A stretch of 5,256 nucleotides of DNA from PSRF01 sp035457105. GTDB taxonomy: Bacteria > Acidobacteriota > Blastocatellia > Pyrinomonadales > Pyrinomonadaceae. A program made the translations under genes and the position numbers. The notes beneath the pieces are model-generated. The model was not told where the DNA came from and did no database searches. It worked only from the letters and a program-made list of their open reading frames with translations. The stretch is taken from positions 1 through 5,256 of the forward strand of contig DATIBX010000241.1 in assembly GCA_035457105.1 (NCBI GenBank), read 5' to 3'. This document shows positions 1 through 5,017 of the stretch, in pieces (the stretch's first letter is position 1; each line of letters begins with the position of its first letter).

Positions 1-96
1 CGGGTCCTATCGCATCTAGTCGAAAATGATACTGCTCAGCTACACTGCCGCTTCAGATCAGAGGTGTTGTTAGGCTCTGCAATGCTAAATGCATGA
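1..96 (+). CDS. possible C-terminal end of an upstream gene (partial)
   Basis: One plus-strand frame is open from the first base of the window to a TGA at 94-96; the other two plus frames close within about 30 bases. The TGA overlaps the ATG of the next gene as ATGA (93-96), a layout typical of translationally coupled genes. The readable 31 residues (ending in SAMLNA) match no family I recognise. An open run of this length is common by chance, so the evidence is mainly the ATGA junction. The alternative is that 1-92 is simply the untranslated leader of the protease gene. No clear promoter or Shine-Dalgarno is visible in this stretch. Confidence 0.25.
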   Translation, partial: RVLSHLVENDTAQLHCRFRSEVLLGSAMLNA

Positions 97-1280
97 ACTC
101 CCGTTACCCCTACAATGCTGCGGCGGCAGAAAAAGCTGCGACGGTCGTCATCAAACGATCAGGTCAATCAAGAGTTCTAACTTTTGTTCTTGGTTTTCTT
201 GCCATCCTGATTGCATCGCTGCTCGGCTTGCTGGTCCTGCTTGTGATCGGAGTTGAGACTGGTCCTGTCCCATTCATCCTCGGCTTCTTCAGCGCGATTA
301 TTCCGGTACCTCTTTATGTCTCCCTGGTGCTGTGGATCGACCGCTACGAAACCGAGCCACCCTGGATGCTGGCCACCGCTTTCTTTTGGGGAGTCCTGGT
401 CGCTCCTTTCTTTTCTTTTCTACTAAACACGTTGGGCAGCATCATCGTCACACTGGTAGCCGGCAAGGAAGCGGGAGAAACTTTTGCACTCGTGATTTCC
501 GCTCCGATTGTCGAGGAGAGCTCGAAGGCAGCCATACTGATCATTTTCTACCTCTGGAAAAAAGAAGAGTTTGACGGCGTGGTAGATGGAATTGTTTACG
601 CCTCGTTGGTCGCGTTGGGATTCGCGATGACCGAGAACATTTTGTACTACGGTAAGGCGGCGCTAGAACACGGTGCAACTGGTCTGACACTAACATTCAT
701 TGTCCGCGGTGCGTTTGCGCCCTTTTCGCACCCGTTATTCACCAGCCTAACCGGGATTGGATTAGGAATATCCCGGCAGACCAATAACCTGGTCATTAAA
801 CTAGCAACACCTGTCATCGGATTCCTGATGGCTGTGTTTATGCACTCTATCTGGAATGGATCGGGCGCCCTCGGCGGCGGGGGAATTTTCGTACTGACCT
901 ATCTGATTGTGATGGTCCCAGCTTTTGTCATCATGATTGTCGTTATCTCCCTGGCTTTACGACGTGAAGGTGAAGTGGTGCGAGAGTTTTTGCTGCCTGA
1001 CTTCCAACAAGGATTCTTCTCAGATGAGGAATACAGGCAGCTAGGCTCCATCGGCGGTCGAATGAACTCGTCGTTGTCTGCACTCTCTAAACGCGGTATC
1101 AAAGGCTGGCGTTCGAGGCGACAATTCAACCAGATCGCAAGTGAACTGGCATTCCATCGCAGCCGAGTGTCCCGCGGATTGCATGCATCCGAACACGAGG
1201 CAGCTACGATGGAGGCCGCATATCTGGCCGCCTTAAAATCTCTCATCGAAGATGTGCGGAGTATTCAGACACGTCGCTAG
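93..1280 (+). CDS. PrsW-family intramembrane metalloprotease-like protein
   Basis: Polytopic membrane protein of the PrsW family. In Bacillus subtilis, PrsW makes the first cut in the anti-sigma factor RsiW; the substrate here is unknown. The family signatures are present in order: DRYETEPPW at residues 83-91, EESSK at 141-145 (E141, E142), GFAMTEN at 176-182 (E181), HPLFT from H213 and HSIWN from H251. These glutamates and histidines are the conserved catalytic or structural residues of the family. About eight hydrophobic segments run from residue 28 to 289. Residues 290-395 form a hydrophilic, helix-prone, arginine-rich cytoplasmic-type tail. The protein is nearly twice the length of B. subtilis PrsW (218 residues), as many actinobacterial-type and environmental relatives are. 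The ATG at 93 was chosen because no other in-frame start occurs before the first membrane segment, although its Shine-Dalgarno is poor. No anti-sigma factor gene is adjacent. Family assignment is firm; the substrate is not inferable. Confidence 0.93.
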   Translation: MNSRYPYNAAAAEKAATVVIKRSGQSRVLTFVLGFLAILIASLLGLLVLLVIGVETGPVPFILGFFSAIIPVPLYVSLVLWIDRYETEPPWMLATAFFWGVLVAPFFSFLLNTLGSIIVTLVAGKEAGETFALVISAPIVEESSKAAILIIFYLWKKEEFDGVVDGIVYASLVALGFAMTENILYYGKAALEHGATGLTLTFIVRGAFAPFSHPLFTSLTGIGLGISRQTNNLVIKLATPVIGFLMAVFMHSIWNGSGALGGGGIFVLTYLIVMVPAFVIMIVVISLALRREGEVVREFLLPDFQQGFFSDEEYRQLGSIGGRMNSSLSALSKRGIKGWRSRRQFNQIASELAFHRSRVSRGLHASEHEAATMEAAYLAALKSLIEDVRSIQTRR

Positions 1281-1372
1281 TTTGTCTAGAATGGGTAATT
1301 TTATTATCGCGGCGCTAGTGCTTCTGGCATATACTTAGGCCGCGTCACGGATGTTCAATTGAGCTGAGCATT

Positions 1373-2149
1373 GTGAAAATTCAACTCTTACCCAGCACTT
1401 TCGATGAAGTGGGCCAGGCAACATTGGACCAGCGATTGACCTGCTTTCTAATCGACGATTGTGTAGCAGTAGACGCGGGAAGTATTGCAATCGCATTAAC
1501 CGATGACCAGCGAGCCGCGGTCAGAGACATAATCGTCACTCACCCGCACATGGACCACATTGCGAGCTTGCCTATCTTTATCGACGATCTCTACCCGTCG
1601 TTAACGCAGCCTGTCCGGATCCATGCCACGCCAGAAGTCATCGCACTTCTCGAGCGTGACGTCTTCAACTGGAATGTCTATCCACGATTCTCTGATCTTA
1701 AAAACGACTATGGACCAGTGATGGAATATGTGCCAATTCCTCCCGATGGCGCCTTCACGGTGCGACACTTGAAAGCAATAGCGGTCCCCGTCAATCATAT
1801 AGTGCCGACAGTGGGTCTCATTTTGACGGACAATGAAACGACGGTGGCGTTCAGTTCAGACACTGCCGAAACTGACGAGTTCTGGAAAGTTGTCAACGAG
1901 ATTGGCCACGTCGATGCACTTCTGATTGAGGCTTCATTTCCAAACGAGATGGCCAACCTGGCCGAGGTCTCCCGGCACTTTACTCCCGCCGCGCTCGGTA
2001 AAGAGCTGAAAAAACTCTCGCACGACGGCATCGATATCCTCGCGGTCCACCTCAAACCGACTTACAGAGAAACGATCGTCCGCCAGCTTAAAGAGCTCAA
2101 CTTACCGAATTTAGCTGTGATGGAACCAGGAAAGATCTACGACTGGTAG
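1373..2149 (+). CDS. metallo-beta-lactamase-fold hydrolase, class II cAMP phosphodiesterase-like
   Basis: Predicted soluble two-metal hydrolase of the metallo-beta-lactamase superfamily. It is closest in pattern to class II 3',5'-cyclic-nucleotide phosphodiesterases (yeast Pde1 and Vibrio CpdP type), which open cAMP to 5'-AMP. Visible landmarks are an early core with DDCVAVDAG at residues 28-36 and the metal motif THPHMDH at 56-62 (H57, H59, D61, H62). Further on are H142 in VNHIVPTVG, the bridging aspartate D163 in SSDT, H202 in SRHFTP, and H226 in VHLKPTY. The length of 258 residues is normal for bacterial members. The start is GTG at 1373, giving MKIQLLPS, which begins at the first beta strand; a weak GAG lies upstream. 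The 92-base gap after the protease gene holds a TATACT (1330-1335) that could be a -10 box, without a clear -35. It may therefore be cotranscribed with prsW or have its own weak promoter. Substrate could instead be another phosphodiester; fold assignment is firm. Confidence 0.88.
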   Translation: MKIQLLPSTFDEVGQATLDQRLTCFLIDDCVAVDAGSIAIALTDDQRAAVRDIIVTHPHMDHIASLPIFIDDLYPSLTQPVRIHATPEVIALLERDVFNWNVYPRFSDLKNDYGPVMEYVPIPPDGAFTVRHLKAIAVPVNHIVPTVGLILTDNETTVAFSSDTAETDEFWKVVNEIGHVDALLIEASFPNEMANLAEVSRHFTPAALGKELKKLSHDGIDILAVHLKPTYRETIVRQLKELNLPNLAVMEPGKIYDW

Positions 2150-2151
2150 CG

Positions 2152-2472
2152 TTATCTAATCGATCGCGTTCGCTCAGACTGCAGGGGCTCAAACTCCTTC
2201 TCAGCATGTTCGCCGTCAACTCCGTGTAATGAGACGCGCCCGCTGATGAGCAGTTCCTTGACACGAAAGGTTCGCTGCGAGCGTTCCCGGCCTGGCATCA
2301 CTTCAGCACGAAAAGTCACAATCATTCCAGGCCGAGCCCACACGTTCCCGGCTTGTTTAAAATCTTTACGCGGTGTCGACATTTTCTTTCTTTTGAAATA
2401 CGCCGTGACGGCGCCTAGCGCGCTAGCGGCTATTGCGAAACCTCCGATAAGCCGCTTAGTGCGCTTTTTCAT
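2152..2472 (-). CDS. small single-pass membrane protein, function unknown
   Basis: Not a family I recognise. The 106-residue protein begins with a basic stretch (MKKRTKRL) and one hydrophobic helix at about residues 9-26, then FKRKK. This is the look of an N-terminal membrane anchor rather than a cleaved signal peptide. The remainder (about 40-106) is charged and beta-prone, with RPGMIVTF and a run of alternating hydrophobic residues, and would form a small domain outside the bilayer. Two starts are possible: GTG at 2478 (adds two residues) or ATG at 2472. The ATG is preferred because neither has a good Shine-Dalgarno and ATG is the stronger codon. The ferredoxin stop TGA (2479-2481) lies only 6 bases upstream, so translation is probably coupled. 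It is the last gene of the minus-strand operon, and its TAA lies two bases from the stop of the convergent hydrolase gene. The function may relate to the ferredoxin, but this is inference only. Confidence 0.72.
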   Translation of the reverse strand: MKKRTKRLIGGFAIAASALGAVTAYFKRKKMSTPRKDFKQAGNVWARPGMIVTFRAEVMPGRERSQRTFRVKELLISGRVSLHGVDGEHAEKEFEPLQSERTRSIR

Positions 2473-2478
2473 AGACAC

Positions 2479-2757
2479 TCATTCACAAAGCGAATCCAAA
2501 CGAGCAGTAATGGTCGGAAGACCACTTAACGCTCGTTCCGCATTAATTCCAGTAAAGTGTGTCCATTCTGCTGGTACGCCAGCCTCTGTAAAAATAGCTT
2601 CAACCGGACACTCAGGAACACAAGCATCACAATCAATACATGTTTCGGGATTGATAACAAGCATGTCGTCGTCAAGGTGAAAGGCTTCGACGGGACAAAC
2701 CAGGGCACAATCCGTGTAACGGCAGTTAACGCATGGTTCGGCGACAACGTAGGTCAT
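2479..2757 (-). CDS. fdxA: 7Fe ferredoxin, [3Fe-4S][4Fe-4S] type
   Basis: Small cytoplasmic electron carrier of 92 residues, similar to Azotobacter ferredoxin I. The cysteine pattern is C9, C12, C17, C21, then C40, C43, C46, C50. By comparison with Azotobacter FdI, C9, C17 and C50 would hold the 3Fe cluster, and C21, C40, C43 and C46 the 4Fe cluster, with C12 free. D16 in RYTDC matches the FdI Asp15 implicated in proton transfer to the reduced 3Fe cluster. The FdI position Cys24 is alanine here (A25). After the clusters the chain ends about 14 residues earlier than FdI. The frame is open upstream to a GTG at 2835, but the ATG at 2757 is chosen because MTYVV is the family's usual beginning and a GAGGAGG lies ahead of it. 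A TATAGT on the minus strand (2827-2822) could be a -10 box but has no good -35, so readthrough from the DinB gene is the likelier source of transcript. Its redox partner is not in the window. Confidence 0.9.
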   Translation of the reverse strand: MTYVVAEPCVNCRYTDCALVCPVEAFHLDDDMLVINPETCIDCDACVPECPVEAIFTEAGVPAEWTHFTGINAERALSGLPTITARLDSLCE

Positions 2758-2769
2758 CTGGCTATTTTG

Positions 2770-2776
2770 CCTCCTC
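2770..2776 (-). promoter_or_regulatory. strong Shine-Dalgarno of the ferredoxin gene
   Basis: The minus strand reads GAGGAGG here, 12 bases before the ATG at 2757. It is the best ribosome-binding match in the window and decides the ferredoxin start in favour of 2757 over the longer GTG form at 2835. Confidence 0.7.
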
Positions 2777-2857
2777 AGGGCGACAGTGAATCTTGCGCGA
2801 GCGCTGTAGAACTGGAACTTGACTATATTAAACACGATGAGCAGGTTTTAGGAAGAT

Positions 2858-2871
2858 CGCAGTTTCCTGCA
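2858..2871 (-). other. small GAAA-tetraloop hairpin after the DinB gene
   Basis: On the minus strand GCAG-GAAA-CTGC forms a four-pair stem closed by a GNRA loop, extendable by a T-G wobble. It begins about four bases after the DinB stop codon. The stem is short and is not followed by a good T run, so it is a weak terminator at best. It could be an RNA-stability or attenuation element between the DinB and ferredoxin cistrons, or chance. Confidence 0.25.
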
Positions 2872-2874
2872 GGG

Positions 2875-3420
2875 TTATTCCTCCCAACTATGAACGGGCA
2901 CACCCGTCGAGAAATCGTAGAAGGAAAGATTCGTCTGCGTCAGCATCTTAGTAAGCATAATGATCTGACCCGTGTGCATTGAGAAATGCTCTGTCACGTG
3001 AAAGATCGCTTCAAGAACGTTGACTTCCAGTCCCTGAATCCTGCGGACCGCCAGCAACGAAGTTGGATCTAAATCAGTGAGAGTTAGATCAATTTCAAAA
3101 AGAGTCTCGCGCAAAAGAGTCACAAGGTCGTTTGCGGGAATTACTTTTACTTGCTGAAACTCCTTATCGCGCTTTCGAGCGTCGGGAGTTTGATTAACGC
3201 CCGCAATAATCCATTGCCTTGCATTTCCGCAGAGGTGCAATACCAGATTACCGATACTGTTCGACTCCGAATTGGGGCGCCACCAGATCTGGTCGTCAGT
3301 GAGCCTTTCGAGGCAACGCTCGATCTTCGGAAGATAGTGATGGATCAGATAATTACGAGCGTGGCCGACGAACGCCAAGCTCACGGCCGCATCATTTATA
3401 GGAATAGGTGCAGACGACAT
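2875..3420 (-). CDS. DUF1572 / DinB-superfamily protein
   Basis: A 181-residue predicted cytoplasmic four-helix-bundle protein of the DinB/YfiT-like superfamily, DUF1572 branch. Typical features are DDQIWWRPNSESNSIGNLVLHL in the first half and HVTEHFSMHTGQI in the second (these two blocks are shown only as landmarks). The likely metal ligands are H62, H141 and H145, the usual one-plus-HxxxH arrangement of this superfamily; H149 is a further candidate. Some members of the superfamily are thiol-dependent transferases (bacillithiol or mycothiol S-transferases); no activity can be assigned here. The frame allows a TTG one codon earlier (3423), but the ATG at 3420 is preferred because GAGGGG lies five bases upstream at 3426-3431. 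The A of this ATG is the last base of the upstream TGA (TGATG), indicating coupled translation with the small basic protein. The name DinB reflects fold ancestry only: this is not DNA polymerase IV. Confidence 0.88.
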   Translation of the reverse strand: MSSAPIPINDAAVSLAFVGHARNYLIHHYLPKIERCLERLTDDQIWWRPNSESNSIGNLVLHLCGNARQWIIAGVNQTPDARKRDKEFQQVKVIPANDLVTLLRETLFEIDLTLTDLDPTSLLAVRRIQGLEVNVLEAIFHVTEHFSMHTGQIIMLTKMLTQTNLSFYDFSTGVPVHSWEE

Positions 3421-3614
3421 CAAAGCCCCTCGTCACCACTGTCCAAGGGGGGTCGTTTGTGCTTCGCTTTTCGCTGTGATGGGCGAGCTATCTCGTCTGG
3501 CTTTGCCCGAGATAAAGGGTGTCCTGGCGGTGCATTCGGTTTGCGAATGCTCTCAAAGATTACTCGGTTTTCAACTCTCTTTTTTGGTTTGGACCGGGAG
3601 CTTTTTCTTGCCAT
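3420..3614 (-). CDS. small, highly basic protein, function unknown
   Basis: A 64-residue protein with 18 Lys/Arg, many prolines and no hydrophobic segment. It is probably unstructured and able to bind nucleic acid or ribosomes, although no known family is recognised. The N-terminus MARKSSRSKPKKR is the most basic part; the middle contains NRVIFESIRKP, which looks like the only ordered patch; the end is acidic (DSGDEGL). Support for a real gene comes from context. A near-consensus promoter lies 31 bases upstream of its ATG, and its TGA overlaps the ATG of the DinB gene. The Shine-Dalgarno is weak (AAGG about 8 bases before the start). If it is not translated, this stretch would be an unusually long leader of the DinB gene. 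Confidence 0.6.
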   Translation of the reverse strand: MARKSSRSKPKKRVENRVIFESIRKPNAPPGHPLSRAKPDEIARPSQRKAKHKRPPLDSGDEGL

Positions 3615-3644
3615 ACGCCAGCCTTGAAGCCTGAAAGTAGACGG

Positions 3645-3673
3645 ATGCTATTCCGGCCGAACTCGGCTGTCAA
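3645..3673 (-). promoter_or_regulatory. sigma70-type promoter of the basic-protein/DinB/ferredoxin operon
   Basis: On the minus strand a perfect TTGACA (3673-3668) is followed after exactly 17 bases by TAGCAT (3650-3645), which keeps the key first, second, fifth and sixth bases of TATAAT. Transcription would begin near 3638, leaving a leader of about 24 bases before the ATG at 3614. This is the best promoter match I found in the window. The plus-strand TATAAT at 3688-3693 lies just beyond its -35 box and points the other way. Confidence 0.65.
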
Positions 3674-3693
3674 CCAAAACCAACTTGTATAAT
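3667..3693 (+). promoter_or_regulatory. possible plus-strand promoter
   Basis: A perfect TATAAT lies at 3688-3693 on the plus strand. The best -35 candidate is CTGTCA (3667-3672), four of six matches but with a short 15-base spacer. It overlaps the -35 of the divergent operon promoter. No plus-strand gene follows; the first event downstream is the hairpin at 3722-3748. The match may be chance, since AT-rich intergenic DNA often contains such boxes. Confidence 0.2.
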
Positions 3694-3721
3694 TTGAAAG
3701 ACGTGCAGAGTGAGGCAAGAT

Positions 3722-3751
3722 AGGCCCCACCGTCGATGAGTGGGGCCTTTT
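3722..3751. terminator. strong GC hairpin, intrinsic terminator
   Basis: AGGCCCCAC (3722-3730) and GTGGGGCCT (3740-3748) form a perfect nine-pair stem around a nine-base loop. On the plus strand the stem runs into TTTT (3748-3751); on the minus strand it is followed by the weaker TATCTT. It lies ten bases after the stop of the minus-strand small gene ending at 3761, whose terminator it most likely is. The better T run, however, is on the plus strand, so it could stop transcription from both sides. Confidence 0.65.
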
Positions 3752-3760
3752 GGACTTGAA

Positions 3761-3970
3761 TTAGGCCTCGCTGCCTCGGGGCGTTTTGGACAGCATACGT
3801 AAGGCGTTAGTTGTTTCAACCCTACGCCTTTGCTGAAACTCTGTAACCCAGTTGGTGACGGTGCCGACCATATCACGCGCCGTCTCTCGAGCTGGCTTTG
3901 ACTTCACCTTCGTCGTTGACGTGGTTTTGTCGCCCTTTTTGATGATTCGTATTGTTTTCTTCTCTATCAT
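3761..3970 (-). CDS. small charged protein, function unknown
   Basis: A 69-residue protein starting with ATG at 3970. The first 27 residues are lysine- and threonine-rich (MIEKKTIRIIKKGDKTTST). Residues about 27-60 look like one amphipathic helix, with ARETARDMVGTVTNWVTEFQ followed by QRRR. It has no membrane segment or metal site. I do not recognise a family. The pattern of a disordered basic start plus a conserved-looking helix with two tryptophan/phenylalanine anchor positions is unlike random translation, and a hairpin terminator directly follows. The Shine-Dalgarno is poor and no clear promoter was found upstream, so it is moderately supported. A second minus-strand frame over the same DNA (3670-3876) is less protein-like and would run through the terminator. 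Confidence 0.55.
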   Translation of the reverse strand: MIEKKTIRIIKKGDKTTSTTKVKSKPARETARDMVGTVTNWVTEFQQRRRVETTNALRMLSKTPRGSEA

Positions 3971-4214
3971 TGCTTTATTTCGTTAGTACCGCTGGCTTAT
4001 GAACTGATCCAACGAATTTTCCGCCTCACGGTTCCCAATTTCTTAAGTAGAACGTCTGACACCAGTAAACCTTGCAAAGAAGAGGCCACAACCGTTAACG
4101 CGCATACAACGGGGAAAAAGGGCCACCTTGAGGAAAAATTTCTCCGATATGGTGACTTTTGATCGCAAATCGTACAGCGGAGGGAAAGTTAGGTGGCAGT
4201 TAGCGAGACAGGAT
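3971..4214. other. intergenic region between the small gene and the phosphotransferase gene
   Basis: This 244-base gap separates two minus-strand genes. Apart from the possible terminator at 4115-4154 I see no open frame of note, no tRNA-like cloverleaf and no convincing promoter for the small gene. A TTGGAT followed by TACTAA at 18 bases on the minus strand near 3980-4010 is the nearest thing, and it is weak. Confidence 0.4.
4115..4154 (-). terminator. possible terminator of the phosphotransferase gene
   Basis: On the minus strand, CACC (4154-4151) pairs with GGTG (4127-4124), enclosing a second hairpin made of GGAGAAA and TTTTTCC, one pair being a G-T wobble. Just after it comes GGCCCTTTTT, with the T run at 4119-4115. 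The element lies about 60 bases past the stop of the phosphotransferase gene. The stem is interrupted and AT-rich, so it is a weaker candidate than the hairpin at 3722. Confidence 0.35.
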
Positions 4215-4898
4215 TTAGTTAATCTGACCTGATTCCAATCGTTTTTGCTTCATATCGAGCTCCCAAATGACCTTCTGAGTCCTGAAAACCAAAACCGCAA
4301 GGCCGATTGCAGCCCCGATGTTCACATATTTCAGACCCGAGACCATTTTACGGGTGCCGTACGCCGCCAGAAGGGCGTTGATAATAATCAAGCCGAGACG
4401 AAATTCAGTCGGACCAAATTTCAGATAGGCGATCTTTAAGCGATCAGTGGCAGCAAAGGCTAAAAACGTACTCACTTCATAACCAGCAAAGATGGCAAGC
4501 ATTATGAGAACCTGGTAGCGGGAACGTTCCGGCAGGATCAAACTATAGCCAACGATGACTGAGCATAAGAAGATGTAATCCAGGAAGTGATCCATGTAAT
4601 AACCCCAGCGGACCAGTCCGGTGCCCCTATATTTTCCAATCTTGCCATCGTAATGGTCTGTGACGTACTGCATGAAGACCATCAAAGACACCAACCACAA
4701 CCAGCGTAGATTTGACGCTGCCAGATACGAAAAGAAGAGAATTCCCGCTGACCACAAGAGGGTGAGCATGGTCAGATGATAAGTTTCCAGCCAGGAAGGA
4801 ATCTTCGGCAAAACTCTTATGGCTAATCGCCTTTCCAAGGGAGTCAAAAACGACGTTGATGCCTTGGAGGCACCGCCAAATTGTTGCGTTTCAATCAT
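4215..4898 (-). CDS. CDP-alcohol phosphotransferase family membrane protein
   Basis: A 227-residue integral membrane protein of the CDP-alcohol phosphotransferase family. These enzymes move a phospho-alcohol group from a CDP-activated donor to an acceptor alcohol in phospholipid synthesis. The active-site segment follows the second helix: D81xxD84-G85 ... G99xxxD103xxxD107, so all four metal-binding aspartates are present. Two departures from the classical DxxDGxxAR(x8)GxxxDxxxD are visible: AR is GK (G88, K89), and nine rather than eight residues precede G99. Six hydrophobic helices are seen at about 42-61, 64-79, 104-122, 128-149, 168-180 and 191-206, the normal number. A conserved-looking GPTEFR lies at 162-167. 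The N-terminal 40 residues are soluble and basic. The ATG at 4898 is the only good start; the frame closes a short distance upstream and no clear Shine-Dalgarno is present. No other lipid gene is nearby, so donor and acceptor are unknown. Confidence 0.85.
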   Translation of the reverse strand: MIETQQFGGASKASTSFLTPLERRLAIRVLPKIPSWLETYHLTMLTLLWSAGILFFSYLAASNLRWLWLVSLMVFMQYVTDHYDGKIGKYRGTGLVRWGYYMDHFLDYIFLCSVIVGYSLILPERSRYQVLIMLAIFAGYEVSTFLAFAATDRLKIAYLKFGPTEFRLGLIIINALLAAYGTRKMVSGLKYVNIGAAIGLAVLVFRTQKVIWELDMKQKRLESGQIN

Positions 4899-4924
4899 GT
4901 GATTTTTCAGAATGTCAGATTTTG

Positions 4925-4938
4925 CCGACTATTGTCGG
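4925..4938 (-). other. small hairpin in the phosphotransferase leader
   Basis: On the minus strand CCGAC-AATA-GTCGG forms a five-pair GC-rich stem with a four-base loop, 26 bases before the ATG at 4898. It has no T run, so it is not a terminator. It could be an operator half-site pair or leader structure, or chance. Confidence 0.25.
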
Positions 4939-4984
4939 AGGCTTCGCTGTTTAGAGACTAATGGCTGCTTCGAAAAGGACCTCC

Positions 4985-5017
4985 AAAAGATAAAAAATGA
5001 GCTCAAATAAGGGCTCA
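4985..5017 (-). terminator. weak terminator-like hairpin
   Basis: On the minus strand TGAGC (5017-5013) pairs with GCTCA (5002-4998) and the stem is followed by TTTTTTATCTTTT. The stem is only five solid pairs with one further pair past a mismatch. If real, it would end a minus-strand transcript entering from beyond the right edge, separating it from the phosphotransferase gene. Confidence 0.3.

Noticed and set aside
899..1246. 115-codon minus-strand open frame inside the protease gene
   Set aside because: It lies opposite a clear PrsW-family gene, shows no family motif, and its composition is that of a reverse-strand shadow.
2246..2680. 144-codon plus-strand open frame opposite the membrane-protein and ferredoxin genes
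   Set aside because: The cysteine-motif ferredoxin on the other strand is unmistakable, and this frame spans two real genes with no motif of its own.
2758..2835. 26-residue N-terminal extension of the ferredoxin from a GTG start
   Set aside because: A strong Shine-Dalgarno and the family-typical MTYVV start place the true beginning at 2757.
2557..2982. 141-codon plus-strand open frame across ferredoxin and the DinB gene end
   Set aside because: It is antisense to two well-supported genes and has no recognisable domain.
3151..3627. 158-codon plus-strand open frame opposite the DinB and basic-protein genes
   Set aside because: DUF1572 motifs with histidine ligands and a good promoter support the minus strand; this frame has no motif or start signal.
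3670..3876. 68-codon minus-strand open frame
   Set aside because: It runs through the strong hairpin at 3722-3748 and overlaps the more protein-like frame ending at 3761.
4014..4080. tRNA-like CGGTTCCCAATTTC word
   Set aside because: It resembles a T-arm only superficially; no matching acceptor stem, anticodon arm or D-arm could be built around it.
4245..4439. 64-codon plus-strand open frame inside the phosphotransferase gene
   Set aside because: It is antisense to a family member with membrane helices and active-site aspartates, and has no motif.
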